From Aromatoleum bremense (lineage in GTDB: Bacteria > Pseudomonadota > Gammaproteobacteria > Burkholderiales > Rhodocyclaceae): DNA of 64,000 nt. The stretch spans positions 372,001 through 436,000 of the forward strand of contig NZ_CP059467.1 in NCBI RefSeq assembly GCF_017894365.1, given 5' to 3'. Both the position numbers and the translations under genes were made by a program. The notes beneath the pieces were generated by a model. The model saw only the letters and a program-made list of their open reading frames with translations, was not told where the DNA came from and did no database searches. Positions 46,416 to 55,292 of the stretch are shown in pieces; within the stretch, counting starts at the first letter, position 1; the number at the start of each line of letters is the position of its first letter.

Positions 46416-48740
46416 ATGAATATCAGGACGAAGGTCGAGCAGTTGTGCGCCAGAATGCATGACGAGCCCCAGTTCCCGACGCAGGGCCTGACCCTGTTCG
46501 TCGATCTCGAACGGCGCGAAACGCGCCGCAAATACCTGCCGCGCGACGTGCTCCAGACGTTCCTCGGCGGCCGCGGCGCGAACATGTACCTGCTCTACAA
46601 CCTGCTGCAGGAAGAGCGCGACGCCCTCGATCCGGAGATCCCGCTGATCTTCGGCGCCGGAACCCTCACCGGCGACATGCCCGCCGCGACGCGCGGCAAC
46701 TTCACCAGCCGCTCGCCCGAAAGCGACGCGATCCTCGACGCCAACGGCGGCGATTACTTCCCGTCCTTCGTCAAGCGACACGGCTACGATCATATCGTGC
46801 TGTACGGCCTGGCGCCGCAATGGACGCTGCTGCGCATCGCGCACGACGAAGTCCAGTTCCTCGACGCGACGCCTTACGTCGGCCTCGACAACCTCGAGAT
46901 TCCCGGCGCCATCGAGCGCGACTTCGAGTGCACCGAACGCAAGGACATGGCGCTCGCCCGCATCACGACCGCCGGCGAAAACCTCGCGCTGTGCAGCGGC
47001 ATCATGGGCGGCATCAAGGCAATCTGGGCGCGTGGCGGCGGCGGCGCGAAGATGGGCGCGCTGCGCCTGAAAGCGATCATGGTGCACGGCAAACCCGGCG
47101 AAGCGCCGAAAGCCAAGGAGCTGAAGGACCACAACAAGGTGATCGGCAAGAAGATCACCTCGACCTCGGTGATCAAGAACGCGTTGAAGCAGGTCGGCAC
47201 GCCGTTCCTGTACAAGCCTTCGCGCGTGCTCGGCGCACTGGGCACGATGAACAACCAGAAGACCGCCTGGCACGACTCGCTCGACGCCGACAACTTCGAC
47301 CCCTACCGCCCCGGCATGGACGGCTGCTACAAGTGCCCGGTGCATTGCCGCAACCTCAACGACATGACGCCCGAAGGCAAGGGCGGCTGGGGTTCGGCGG
47401 CGCTGAAAGGCCTGAAGGGCAATGCGAGCTACGACAAGGCCCAGGCGGATGTCGAGCACAAGAAGCAGCGCACCTACAACGGCATCCACAACGACGGCAA
47501 GTTCGACAAGTACGACAAGGGCGACGGCCCCGAGTACGTCACTGTCGGCAAATTCGGCCCGATGATCGGGCTGAGGGAGCCGGAGCACGTGCTGCGCCTG
47601 AACAACATCCTCAACGACCTCGGCCTGGACTCGGCCTCGACCGGCAGCGCAATCGCATGGGCGATGGAACTGTGGCAGCGCGGCATCATCGACGCGAGCC
47701 ACACCGGCGGCCTCGACCTGTCGTGGGGCAACTACGAGACTGTCGAAAAGCTGCTGTTCATGACGGCCAAGCGCGAAGGCTTCGGCGACACGATCGCGGA
47801 TTCGTCGCGCGCCGTCGAGCGGGGCAAGTATCCCAAGGAAGCGCTCGACTACCGCATGGCGGTCAAGGGCCTGTTCCAGTCCGACCCGCACGATGCGCGC
47901 ATCCTCAAGGCGTTCGCGCTCGGCCTGTCAGTGGCGACGCGCGGCATGGATCACCTCAGGAACCGCGTGACGCTCGAAATCAACGCGCGCATCAACGACG
48001 ACGCAGCATTCAAGACCGAACTCTACGGCGGCACTGTCTCACCTCAACCGAACCGCTACGAAGGCAAGGAGTTCGCGGTGCGCCGCTGCGAGAACACCTT
48101 CGCCGTCGGCGACTCGGTCGGCATGTGCCGGTTCAACACGAAGCTGTTCAACTCGCCCTCTACTCCCGACTGCGGCGACTTCGCAACACAAGTGTCGTCG
48201 GCAACCGATCTGTCGTTCTCCGCTGACGAACTCAACGAGATTGGCCGCAACATCACCGGCATCGAGCGGCTGTTGAACTTCCGCCTGGGTCTGCGAGGGA
48301 AGGACGACACGCTGCCGCGGCGTTGGTTCGACGAGGAAATCGAGGTCGGGCCGTTCAAGGGCGAGAAAATCGACCGCAAGGAATTCGAGGCGATGAAGTC
48401 GCGCTTCTACACAGTCACCGGCTTGAACACCGAAGGTGTGCCGGCCGCGGACTGGCACGAACAACTCGCCCACACGATGACCGGCTTCGCCGTGCGCGTT
48501 GAACTGCCGAAGCCGATTCCGGGCGCTCCGGACAAGGATATCGTCATCGATGAGCCGGTATCGAACGTGATCGCGCTGCGCGAAGCCCTGCGCCGCCGGT
48601 TCCCGGAAGCGCAGGAGGAACTCGGCGATCATTCGTGGAACGTCGCGGTCAATGGCCGCATGGTACTGTCGGGCGAACGCGAGACCGCGTTGAACGACGG
48701 CGACCGGGTGACGCTGGTGCCGATCATCGCCGGCGGCTGA
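46416..48740 (+). CDS. Tungsten-type aldehyde:ferredoxin oxidoreductase fused to a MoaD-like domain
   Basis: A 774-residue protein. Residues 1-~690 are an AOR-family enzyme: FLGGRGANMYLLY and GTLTGDMPAATRGNFTSRSPES (pterin-binding N-terminal domain), Fe-S ligands Cys304, Cys307, Cys311 (CYKCPVHC) and Cys571 (SVGMCRF). It would oxidise aldehydes to acids with tungsto-bispterin and a [4Fe-4S] cluster. The last ~85 residues form a ubiquitin-like MoaD/ThiS domain (VSNVIALREALRRRFPEA, NVAVNGRM, LNDGDRVTLVPIIAGG) that ends exactly in Gly-Gly. ATG 46416 preferred over an upstream TTG. Substrate unknown; aromatic aldehydes are likely from context. Confidence 0.88.
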   Translation: MNIRTKVEQLCARMHDEPQFPTQGLTLFVDLERRETRRKYLPRDVLQTFLGGRGANMYLLYNLLQEERDALDPEIPLIFGAGTLTGDMPAATRGNFTSRSPESDAILDANGGDYFPSFVKRHGYDHIVLYGLAPQWTLLRIAHDEVQFLDATPYVGLDNLEIPGAIERDFECTERKDMALARITTAGENLALCSGIMGGIKAIWARGGGGAKMGALRLKAIMVHGKPGEAPKAKELKDHNKVIGKKITSTSVIKNALKQVGTPFLYKPSRVLGALGTMNNQKTAWHDSLDADNFDPYRPGMDGCYKCPVHCRNLNDMTPEGKGGWGSAALKGLKGNASYDKAQADVEHKKQRTYNGIHNDGKFDKYDKGDGPEYVTVGKFGPMIGLREPEHVLRLNNILNDLGLDSASTGSAIAWAMELWQRGIIDASHTGGLDLSWGNYETVEKLLFMTAKREGFGDTIADSSRAVERGKYPKEALDYRMAVKGLFQSDPHDARILKAFALGLSVATRGMDHLRNRVTLEINARINDDAAFKTELYGGTVSPQPNRYEGKEFAVRRCENTFAVGDSVGMCRFNTKLFNSPSTPDCGDFATQVSSATDLSFSADELNEIGRNITGIERLLNFRLGLRGKDDTLPRRWFDEEIEVGPFKGEKIDRKEFEAMKSRFYTVTGLNTEGVPAADWHEQLAHTMTGFAVRVELPKPIPGAPDKDIVIDEPVSNVIALREALRRRFPEAQEELGDHSWNVAVNGRMVLSGERETALNDGDRVTLVPIIAGG

Positions 48741-48782
48741 GGTCACGGCCGCCGATCGGCCGCGGCCGGACAGTAAAGACGC

Positions 48783-48818
48783 CACAGCGCCCCGCCAGCA
48801 ACGGGGCGCTGTGCTTTT
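48783..48818 (+). terminator. Rho-independent terminator after the aldehyde oxidoreductase gene
   Basis: 12-bp perfect stem CACAGCGCCCCG / CGGGGCGCTGTG with a 7-base loop, followed by CTTTT; 43 bases after the stop codon. Confidence 0.88.
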
Positions 48819-48955
48819 GGGGGCCGGATCGGTCGACCCCGCGTTGCCATCCCGCCTGCTGTCACTACCCCCACCATTGCGGATCGCGCCACTCCGGGTT
48901 CGTTGTCTATGATCAGACAAACGGCCCTACCGACATTACCGAAGGAGACGGGATC

Positions 48956-49678
48956 ATGCAGACGAAAGACGACATCGTGCGCCGCGTTCTTGCCGCACTC
49001 GAGCGCGGAGCGCATATCGATCCCGTCCTTCATCCGCTCGAGGTGAGCGCCACCGCGGGCGTGGTGACCCTGTCAGGCGAGGTGCCGGGAATCGCGAGCA
49101 AGCGACGCGCGGTTGCAGCTGCCACAGGGGTCGAAGGTGTGCGGGCAGTGATCGATCGGCTGCGGATTCCACCGGCCGTGGAGGCAGGCGACGGGGCGAT
49201 CCGCGACGCGGCCTGCAAATGGATTTCGCGGGACGTGGATTTCTTCAACTGCACGCTGCGCGCCCTGAGTTCGGGGCGCCTGGAAGTACTGCGCGACGCC
49301 GGCGCCGATCCGAGCGGCGCCATCGATATCGCCGTCGAGGACGGCGTGATCACGCTGAGCGGCTACGTCATCAGCCTGTCCCACAAACGCCTGGCAGGCG
49401 TGCTGGCGTGGTGGGCGCGAGGCTGTCGCGACGTGGACAACGCGCTCGAAATCAGGCCCGCGGAAGAGGACAGTGACGAGGAAGTCGTCGAAGCGATGCG
49501 CCTCGTGCTCGAAACCGACCCGCTCGTGCATGCGGAGCAGATCGCCGTCGGCAGCCACGATTTCGTCGTCACGCTCCAGGGCGTCGTCTCTTCCGAGGAC
49601 GAACGCCGGCGAGCCGAACTGGACGCGTGGTTCCTGCACGGCGTCAAGCGGGTGACCAACGAGATCGAAGTCCACTAG
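48956..49678 (+). CDS. BON-domain protein
   Basis: A 240-residue protein with three BON-type repeats: DIVRRVLAALERGAHIDP...VEVSATAGVVTLSGEVPG, then AIDIAVEDGVITLSGYVISLSHKRLA, and EAMRLVLETDPLVHAEQIAVGSHDFVVTLQGVVSS. BON domains bind membranes or are periplasmic, but no signal peptide is seen here (MQTKDDIVRRV), so a cytoplasmic or peripheral role is more likely. AAGGAG lies 9 bases before the ATG. Its own transcription unit, after the terminator at 48783. Confidence 0.85.
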   Translation: MQTKDDIVRRVLAALERGAHIDPVLHPLEVSATAGVVTLSGEVPGIASKRRAVAAATGVEGVRAVIDRLRIPPAVEAGDGAIRDAACKWISRDVDFFNCTLRALSSGRLEVLRDAGADPSGAIDIAVEDGVITLSGYVISLSHKRLAGVLAWWARGCRDVDNALEIRPAEEDSDEEVVEAMRLVLETDPLVHAEQIAVGSHDFVVTLQGVVSSEDERRRAELDAWFLHGVKRVTNEIEVH

Positions 49679-49743
49679 CAGCGGCGCCGAGGCCGGCCCA
49701 CGCCGGCCCCTGACCACCGACGCGGTACGGGGGGACGCAATGC

Positions 49744-50382
49744 TCAGTAGCCGACCGTGAAACGCCGCCGTGAATGGACCGGCGCTTCAAGCTCGTCGAT
49801 CATCGCGACCGCATAGTCCTCGAGCGAAATGCGGCTGTCGCCCTTTTCGTCCTGCAGCAGGTGATCGGTGCCCAGGCGAAACTTGGCGGTCCGCTGCCCG
49901 GGTTCGAGATACGCCGACGGGCTCAGCATGGTCCAGTCAAGTTCCCTCTCGGCGCGCAGCATGTTCAGCGCCTGGCGGGCACCTTCGGCGCTGTCCTTCC
50001 ACTGCTCGGGGAATTGCGGCGTGTCGACCAGTTGCAGCCCTGGTGCCACTTCGAGGCTTCCCGCACCACCGACGACCAGCAGGCGCGGCACACGAGCCTG
50101 CTTCGCGGCGTCGATGACCGAGCCGATGCCCTTCACGTAGTAGCCGAAGATATCGGTCTGTGCGTGACCGCTGAAGGCGCTGATCACTGCTTCGTGCCCC
50201 TGCAGCTGCGCGGCCAGTGCCGGCCCGTCGAGAACGTCGACCTTGGCCGCGGCGAGGTTCGCCTGCGGGGCGAGCTTCGCAGGATTGGTCACGAGTGCGG
50301 TCACCCGATGCCCGCGCGACAGCGCTTCCTTCAGCAGCGCAGAACCGACAAAGCCAGAGGCACCGATAAGAGCAATGTTCAT
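49744..50382 (-). CDS. NAD(P)-binding oxidoreductase (YwnB/NmrA-like, atypical SDR)
   Basis: A 212-residue Rossmann protein: MNIALIGASGFVGSALLKEALSRGHRVTALV (glycine motif GASGFVG), LLVVGGAGSLEVAPG, and WTMLSPSAYLEPGQRT. This is the short atypical SDR group often annotated as NADH-flavin reductase or azoreductase-like. Divergent from the LysR-type gene across 111 bases with inverted repeats, so it is likely controlled by that regulator. Substrate unknown. Confidence 0.87.
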   Translation of the reverse strand: MNIALIGASGFVGSALLKEALSRGHRVTALVTNPAKLAPQANLAAAKVDVLDGPALAAQLQGHEAVISAFSGHAQTDIFGYYVKGIGSVIDAAKQARVPRLLVVGGAGSLEVAPGLQLVDTPQFPEQWKDSAEGARQALNMLRAERELDWTMLSPSAYLEPGQRTAKFRLGTDHLLQDEKGDSRISLEDYAVAMIDELEAPVHSRRRFTVGY

Positions 50383-50391
50383 GAGAATCAC

Positions 50392-50464
50392 CTTTCACGT
50401 TGAAGTGAAAGCATCATCGCAGCGGCCATTGTGCGGAAAAACATCAAAGTACAGAACTCACTGT
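50392..50464. promoter_or_regulatory. Candidate LysR-type binding sites in the divergent gap
   Basis: CTTTCAC-GTTGAA-GTGAAAG (50392-50411) and ACAG-AACTCA-CTGT (50451-50464) are perfect short inverted repeats between the SDR and LysR genes. The first lies 10 bases from the SDR start codon, a repressing position; the second is upstream of LysR. Confidence 0.45.
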
Positions 50465-50493
50465 TATCGTTTCACGCACAATCAGGAGCGCCG

Positions 50494-51402
50494 ATGGCGA
50501 CCGCCGACCACATCGATTTGAATGCCTTGCTCATTTTTGCCGCAGTGGCCGAGGCCGGGGGGTTCACCGCGGCGGCGGATCGGCTCGGCATCGCGAAGGG
50601 CAAGGTCAGCCTGGAGGTGAGCAGGCTGGAAGCACAGCTCGGCGTCGGTCTGTTCAGCCGCACGACGCGTCGTGTCGCACTTACCGCCGCGGGGCACACG
50701 CTCTACGCGGAGTGCATTCCGCAGCTGCGCGGCGTCGAGGAGGCGCTGACGCAGCTCGGCAGCGGCTCCACCGAGCTGAGCGGAACGCTGCGCATCGGTT
50801 GCACGGTGGATCATGCCGTCCAGTCGCTCGCGCATGTCGTCGCCGGATTCGCGGCGCTGCATCCGCACCTGCAGGTCGACCTGCGCACCAGCGACCGGGT
50901 CACCGATGTCGTCGAAGAAGGGCTGGACCTCACCTTTCGGCTGGGTTGGCTGCGCGATTCCTCGATGCGTGCGATCAAGCTCGCGGACTTCGAGCAGCGC
51001 ATCGTCGCCTCTCCGGACTACCTGCGCCGTGCCGGACAGCCGAAATATCCCGAAGATCTCGCGCAGCACGAATGGATCGCGCTAAGCCTGCTGCGGTCAC
51101 CGCTGACCTGGACATTCACGTCGCCCGGCGGGGAGACGCGCACCATCCGAACCCGGGCCCGCCTGCGGGCCGACTCGTCCGCGGCGATGCGCGCGCTGCT
51201 CGAAAGCGGGGCCGGCATTTCGGTGCTGGACCAGTTCAGCGCCGAGCAGTCGTTGCGGAGCGGACGTCTGGTCCGCCTGTTGCCCGACTGGTCCTTGCCG
51301 GGCGGCGGCCTGTACGCGGTTTATCCGCCGGGACGGCACCTGCCCGTGCGGGTGCGAAGTTTCATCGATTTCTATCGAAGCTCGCTGCGAACGCTTGTAT
51401 AA
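50494..51402 (+). CDS. LysR-family transcriptional regulator
   Basis: A 302-residue LTTR: HTH at residues 8-66 (LNALLIFAAVAEAGGFTAAADRLGIAKGKVSLEVSRLEAQLGVGLFSRTTRR) and a substrate-binding domain (GTLRIGCTVDHAVQSLAHVVAGFAALHPHL). The HTH reads GKVSLEVSRLE rather than the usual SAVSRAISRLE. It belongs to the group with AaeR/PgrR-type length. ATG 50494 follows AGGAG. It probably controls the divergent SDR gene. Confidence 0.92.
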   Translation: MATADHIDLNALLIFAAVAEAGGFTAAADRLGIAKGKVSLEVSRLEAQLGVGLFSRTTRRVALTAAGHTLYAECIPQLRGVEEALTQLGSGSTELSGTLRIGCTVDHAVQSLAHVVAGFAALHPHLQVDLRTSDRVTDVVEEGLDLTFRLGWLRDSSMRAIKLADFEQRIVASPDYLRRAGQPKYPEDLAQHEWIALSLLRSPLTWTFTSPGGETRTIRTRARLRADSSAAMRALLESGAGISVLDQFSAEQSLRSGRLVRLLPDWSLPGGGLYAVYPPGRHLPVRVRSFIDFYRSSLRTLV

Positions 51403-51500
51403 CCGCATGATCGGGGTTGCGGGACGCCGCCGACCGCCCGGACGAAACAGCGCTCATCGCGACCCGTGGCGACAAACTCTCAGGACATGTGAACACCAAA

Positions 51501-51899
51501 ATGGCACAGGCCGAAATCTTCGAACGCATGCGCATCGACAAATGGTTGTGGGCGGCGCGCTTCTACAAGACACGCTCACTCGCGAGCCAGGCGGTCGACG
51601 CAGGTCATGTCAAGCTCAACGGCCACGCCATCAAACCGGCCCGCGACGTGCAGACCGGAGACACGCTCGAAATCGCTGCCGGCGACGCAGTGTGGACAGT
51701 GATCGTGCGCGGTCTCAACGCACAGCGGCGCCCCGCCCCGGAAGCGCGGGAGCTGTATGAGGAGACCGTCGAAAGCAGCGAACGGCGCGCGGCGGAGAAG
51801 GAAAACCGCCGGCTGGCGCCGGTACCCGGCAGCGATCTGCGCGGGCGGCCGACCAAGAAGGCGCGGCGGCAGATCAAAGGGTTCGACGAAGGCTTCTGA
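51501..51899 (+). CDS. hslR: S4-domain RNA-binding heat-shock protein 15 family
   Basis: A ~132-residue S4-domain protein: MRIDKWLWAARFYKTRSLASQAVDAGHVKLNGHAIKPARDVQTGDTLEI is the Hsp15 signature, and the C-terminus is basic (RGRPTKKARRQIKGFDEGF). Hsp15 rescues stalled 50S subunits carrying peptidyl-tRNA. The start is uncertain: GTG 51489, ATG 51501 and ATG 51528 are all in frame; 51528 gives exactly the usual MRIDKWLW start. Confidence 0.87.
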   Translation: MAQAEIFERMRIDKWLWAARFYKTRSLASQAVDAGHVKLNGHAIKPARDVQTGDTLEIAAGDAVWTVIVRGLNAQRRPAPEARELYEETVESSERRAAEKENRRLAPVPGSDLRGRPTKKARRQIKGFDEGF

Positions 51900-51911
51900 A
51901 GCGCGGGCGCG

Positions 51912-52244
51912 TCACGCTCCGGTGTCGATCCGTCCGAGCGCCTCGGCGATCGCGTCCGCATCGGCGGGGCGAACCAGGCGGGCGACTTCCCTCCCCTGAC
52001 TCAGAAAGATCAGCGTCGGCCACAGCTTCACGCCGAACGAGCGACCCAGCTTGCGCCCCTTGCCATCTTCGATCCTGATGTGGCGCACGCGCGGATGGCG
52101 GTCGAAGGCTGCGGCAATCGACGGTTGCGCAGCCTGGCAATATCCGCACCAGTTCGCACCGAACTCGACGACGGTGGGGGCCTGCAGCGCATCAATCTCG
52201 GCACGATCGGGGGCGGTCGCGGAATAGACGGTGTTCGTCGTCAT
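51912..52244 (-). CDS. Thioredoxin-family protein
   Basis: A 110-residue single thioredoxin domain without a signal peptide: active site NWCGYCQAAQP (WCGYC instead of WCGPC) and cis-proline in KLWPTLIFLSQG. The Tyr between the cysteines would shift redox potential relative to classical Trx. GGAGG precedes the ATG. Convergent with the S4-domain gene, 12 bases apart. Confidence 0.9.
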   Translation of the reverse strand: MTTNTVYSATAPDRAEIDALQAPTVVEFGANWCGYCQAAQPSIAAAFDRHPRVRHIRIEDGKGRKLGRSFGVKLWPTLIFLSQGREVARLVRPADADAIAEALGRIDTGA

Positions 52245-52284
52245 GTTTTTTCCTCCCGGCAAAGTCTGGTGCCGGAAAGGTACA

Positions 52285-52325
52285 TCAAAAAGCAGACCCG
52301 AAGGCTCGCAAAAAACCTTCGGGTC
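52285..52325 (-). terminator. Rho-independent terminator of the TonB-receptor gene
   Basis: Minus strand: 10-bp stem GACCCGAAGG / CCTTCGGGTC (52295-52304 and 52316-52325) with an 11-base loop, followed by TGCTTTTTG. It lies 62 bases after the receptor stop codon. Confidence 0.82.
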
Positions 52326-52386
52326 CGCCCGGGGCCGGTCGTTCCGCGGGGCCTCGCGTCGCACCAGTCCCCGGAAGTATCGGCTT

Positions 52387-54486
52387 TTAGAACGCCGTGC
52401 TCAGCGTCAGGCGCGCATTGAGAGGCGCTCCCGGGCTGATGTTATTGTCGCTGTGCGCGGTCGGGAAATATTCCTTGTCGAAGAGATTCTCGACGTTGAG
52501 CGCGACGCGCGTCTTGCCGCCGGTGAACGCGTAATACACCGCGCCGTCTACCCGCGTGAAGGACGGCAGTTTCACCGTGTTGGTGAATGACGTATAGCTC
52601 GAAGACTGATGCACGACGCCGAGGCCCACACCCCAGCCCTGCCCGATGTCGAAGCGGTTCCAGATCGACGCCATGCGCTCCGGCACGAGGCCGACCTTGC
52701 GGCCCTTCGGCGCGCTCGCGCTGGTCTTCGTGATCTCGGCATCGAGGTCCGCGTAGCCGGCGAACACTTGCCACCACGGCGTGACCTGGCCCTGCAGCGC
52801 GAGCTCGACGCCTTCGGTGCGCTGCTCGCCGGTCTGGACGAAGAAACCCGGGTTCAGCGGATCGGCGCTTCGCACGTCCTCGCGATCGAGGCGGAACACC
52901 GCGGCCGACAGCGTCAGTTCGGGCGCGAGGTCCCAGCGGGCGCCGACCTCGTAGTTGATCGCCTTTTCGGGGTCGAGGTCCGCGGTGTTGACCGCGAGGC
53001 TCAGCTGCTCGCCCGAAGGCAGGAACGCGTAGCTGTAGCTCGCGTAGTAGGTCTGCGTCGCCGTCGGCGTCCAGATCAGGCCGAAACGCGGGCTGACTTC
53101 CTCGTCGGTACTGGATGCATCGGCGTTCGCGATACGCTTGTCGTCGAAGTCGACCTCGAACTTGTCGTAGCGCAGCCCTGCGAGCACTTTCCACTGGTCG
53201 TTCAGCGCGATCTGGTCCTGCAGGTACGCGGCGAACGTTTTCGACGTCACGTTGTTGCTGGCGTCCGTGGCCGTCGGGTTGAAGCCCGTCGCCGCCGCGA
53301 ACGGATCGCTCGCCGGCACCACCATCGGGTTGGCAGCGAAGGAGGCGCTCTGGCGCTTGTTGTCACTGTCCTGATGGCCCAGCTCGATGCCGGCGAGCAG
53401 CGTGTGCTGCAGGCTGCCGGTTGCGAACTTGGTCGTCAGATCAGTCTGGTTGAAGATGTTGGTGCGGTCGTTGGCGTTGTTGTAGCCGCTGAGGCGAAGG
53501 TTGCCGGAGCCGTCGATGGCGCTGCCGGCGAAGACGTTCTGGTAGAACTTGTTGTAGTAGGTCACCCGGAAGCTGTTCTTCAGCTGCACGCCGCCGAAGT
53601 CGTGTTCGAGGACCGCCGACAGCGCGTCGACGTCGACGCTCGACTCGCTCTGGTCGGCGTTGCCGAAAAAGCGGCTGCGGCTGTCGTCGAACGGCTCGCC
53701 GTTCTGCGACGGCACGCCGCGGTCGGCGGTGCGACGGTCATGGAAATGCTCGTAGCCGAGGGTCAGCGCGGTGTTGCCGCCGGGCGTCAGGGTGATCGTC
53801 GGGTTGACGCCGTAACGCTCGAGGTCGACCCCGTCACGGAAGCTGTCGGCCCGTTCGGCCATCGCGTTCAGCCGCCACGCGGCAGCGTCGTTGACCTTGT
53901 TGCCGACGTCGATAGTGCCGCGCAGCTGATCCCAGCTGCCGACGGTCAGCGACGCGTCGGCGACGCGGCCGAACACCGGGCGCTTCGTCACGCGGTTGAC
54001 GACGCCACCCGCGCCGCCGCGACCAAACGTCATGCCGCCCGGGCCTTTCAGCACCTCGACGCGCTCAAGATTGTAGAGATCGCGGAAAGTCTGGGCATCG
54101 TCGCGGATGCCATTCACGAAGAAGTCGGCGGTCGTATTGTTGCCACGGATCACGATCTGGTCGCGGTTGCCTTCGCCCTGCGCGGCAGTCGCACCCGGCA
54201 CGTAGCGCAGCACGTCGGACATCCCGCGCATCGCCTGGTCTTCGATCAGGCTTTCCGGCACGACCGTGATCGACGCCGGCACTTCCTTCAATGGCGTGTC
54301 GGTCTTCGTGAAGGTCGCCGAGCGGGTGGCGCGGTAACCCTGCACCGGGCCGTCGGCACGCTCGGCTTCGCCCTGGACGAGAACGGGGGACAGCACGGCG
54401 TCGGCGGCATGCACAGTGGCATGAGCGCCGCCGAGCGTGGCGAACACGGCCACCGCCGCCGGCTTCATGCGGATCTTGAACGACAT
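52387..54486 (-). CDS. TonB-dependent siderophore receptor
   Basis: A 699-residue outer-membrane receptor: signal peptide ending near THVHA/VHA (residues ~1-28), plug domain (LKEVPASITVVPESLIEDQAMRGMSDVLRYVPGATAAQG; DQIVIRGNNTTADFFVNGIRDDAQTFRDLYNLERVEVLKGPGGMTFGRGGAGGVVNRVTKRP region), a 22-strand barrel with repeated aromatic girdles, and a terminal Phe (LTLSTAF). The plug and barrel match the FhuA/Fiu siderophore group, probably catecholate or ferrichrome type. No siderophore synthesis or ABC uptake genes lie nearby. Confidence 0.92.
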   Translation of the reverse strand: MSFKIRMKPAAVAVFATLGGAHATVHAADAVLSPVLVQGEAERADGPVQGYRATRSATFTKTDTPLKEVPASITVVPESLIEDQAMRGMSDVLRYVPGATAAQGEGNRDQIVIRGNNTTADFFVNGIRDDAQTFRDLYNLERVEVLKGPGGMTFGRGGAGGVVNRVTKRPVFGRVADASLTVGSWDQLRGTIDVGNKVNDAAAWRLNAMAERADSFRDGVDLERYGVNPTITLTPGGNTALTLGYEHFHDRRTADRGVPSQNGEPFDDSRSRFFGNADQSESSVDVDALSAVLEHDFGGVQLKNSFRVTYYNKFYQNVFAGSAIDGSGNLRLSGYNNANDRTNIFNQTDLTTKFATGSLQHTLLAGIELGHQDSDNKRQSASFAANPMVVPASDPFAAATGFNPTATDASNNVTSKTFAAYLQDQIALNDQWKVLAGLRYDKFEVDFDDKRIANADASSTDEEVSPRFGLIWTPTATQTYYASYSYAFLPSGEQLSLAVNTADLDPEKAINYEVGARWDLAPELTLSAAVFRLDREDVRSADPLNPGFFVQTGEQRTEGVELALQGQVTPWWQVFAGYADLDAEITKTSASAPKGRKVGLVPERMASIWNRFDIGQGWGVGLGVVHQSSSYTSFTNTVKLPSFTRVDGAVYYAFTGGKTRVALNVENLFDKEYFPTAHSDNNISPGAPLNARLTLSTAF

Positions 54487-54594
54487 CTATCTTGCTCCTT
54501 CGTGAATCCTGGCTGGCTGGGAGAGATGTCGCCTGGCTTGCCGTTGACTGGGAAATTTGCGCTAAATGATCTCAGGAGGTGCGACGTGAATAAA

Positions 54595-54631
54595 TGAGAA
54601 CGCCGCGCATCATAAATGCGAAGCGTTCTCA
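54595..54631. promoter_or_regulatory. Inverted repeat upstream of the TonB-receptor gene
   Basis: TGAGAACGC (54595-54603) and GCGTTCTCA (54623-54631), perfect 9-bp arms with 19-base spacer, 109 bases before the receptor start. TGAGAA resembles Fur half-sites, so iron control is possible. Nothing else is seen in the 54487-54717 gap. Confidence 0.35.
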
Positions 54632-54717
54632 GCGACAAGAGGTTTCAACGTCAAATTCGAATCGCTGGCGCGCGAGAATGGACCCTGCCCGTTTCGGCCC
54701 TTTCGGGCTGCCTCTCG

Positions 54718-54796
54718 AGAAAACGCCGGGCCGTCCCAAGTTTTCTTGTCCCCCGCGGGGGGCGGAAACGGCAAAGCCGTTTCCTGGGGGCGCTCA
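54718..54796 (+). repeat. 79-bp dispersed repeat, copy 1
   Basis: About 95% identical to 60366-60444 and in the same orientation. It contains the palindrome GGAAACGGC-AAA-GCCGTTTCC (54764-54784) and a second GC-rich fold (cccccgcggggg). The last three bases overlap the stop codon of the thioesterase gene. Confidence 0.88.
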
Positions 54797-55225
54797 GGAC
54801 TTCGGCCACAGGATCATCTGGGTGCAGCGGAACAGCGCGAGCTTGCGCCCGCTCGCCTCGTCGGTCACGACGGCATCCCACACCTGCGTGCTCTTCCCGA
54901 GGTGTTGCGCCGTCGCCACACAGGCGATGCTCCCGTCCCTGACCGTGCCGAGATGGTTGCTCTTCAGTTCGATCGTCGTGAACGATTCGGCGCCGTCCGG
55001 CAGGTGCGCCATCGTGCCGTAGCCGCAAGTGGTGTCGGCCAGCGCAACGATGCTTGCCGCGTGGAGAAAATTGTTCGGTGCGAAATGCAGCTGCCTGACC
55101 GGCATCCGGCTGCTGAGCGTGCCCTGCTCCATCGAGAGGATTTCGATGCCGAGATAGCCCGGCAGGTATTCGCTGCCGCGCTCGTTGAGCACGTCGAGTG
55201 TCACATCGGAGCGGAGTCGGCTCAT
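54794..55225 (-). CDS. PaaI-like hotdog thioesterase
   Basis: A 143-residue hotdog protein: YLPGYLGIEILSMEQGTLSSRMPV, then LHFAPNNFLHAASIVALADTTCGYG, the catalytic-turn region of the YigI/PaaI group (HxxN-type), and FTTIELKSNHLGTVRDGSIACVATAQHLGKSTQVWD. Likely hydrolyses acyl- or aryl-CoA. Start ATG 55225 (AAGGA 7-8 bases before); GTG 55228 is possible. It is not linked to the pad operon. Confidence 0.87.
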   Translation of the reverse strand: MSRLRSDVTLDVLNERGSEYLPGYLGIEILSMEQGTLSSRMPVRQLHFAPNNFLHAASIVALADTTCGYGTMAHLPDGAESFTTIELKSNHLGTVRDGSIACVATAQHLGKSTQVWDAVVTDEASGRKLALFRCTQMILWPKS

Positions 55226-55292
55226 CACTGTCCTTGGGAAAATGGCCCGGCGACGCGGGGGCCGGGAAATTCGATTGCCGCTTGCGGCCCGC

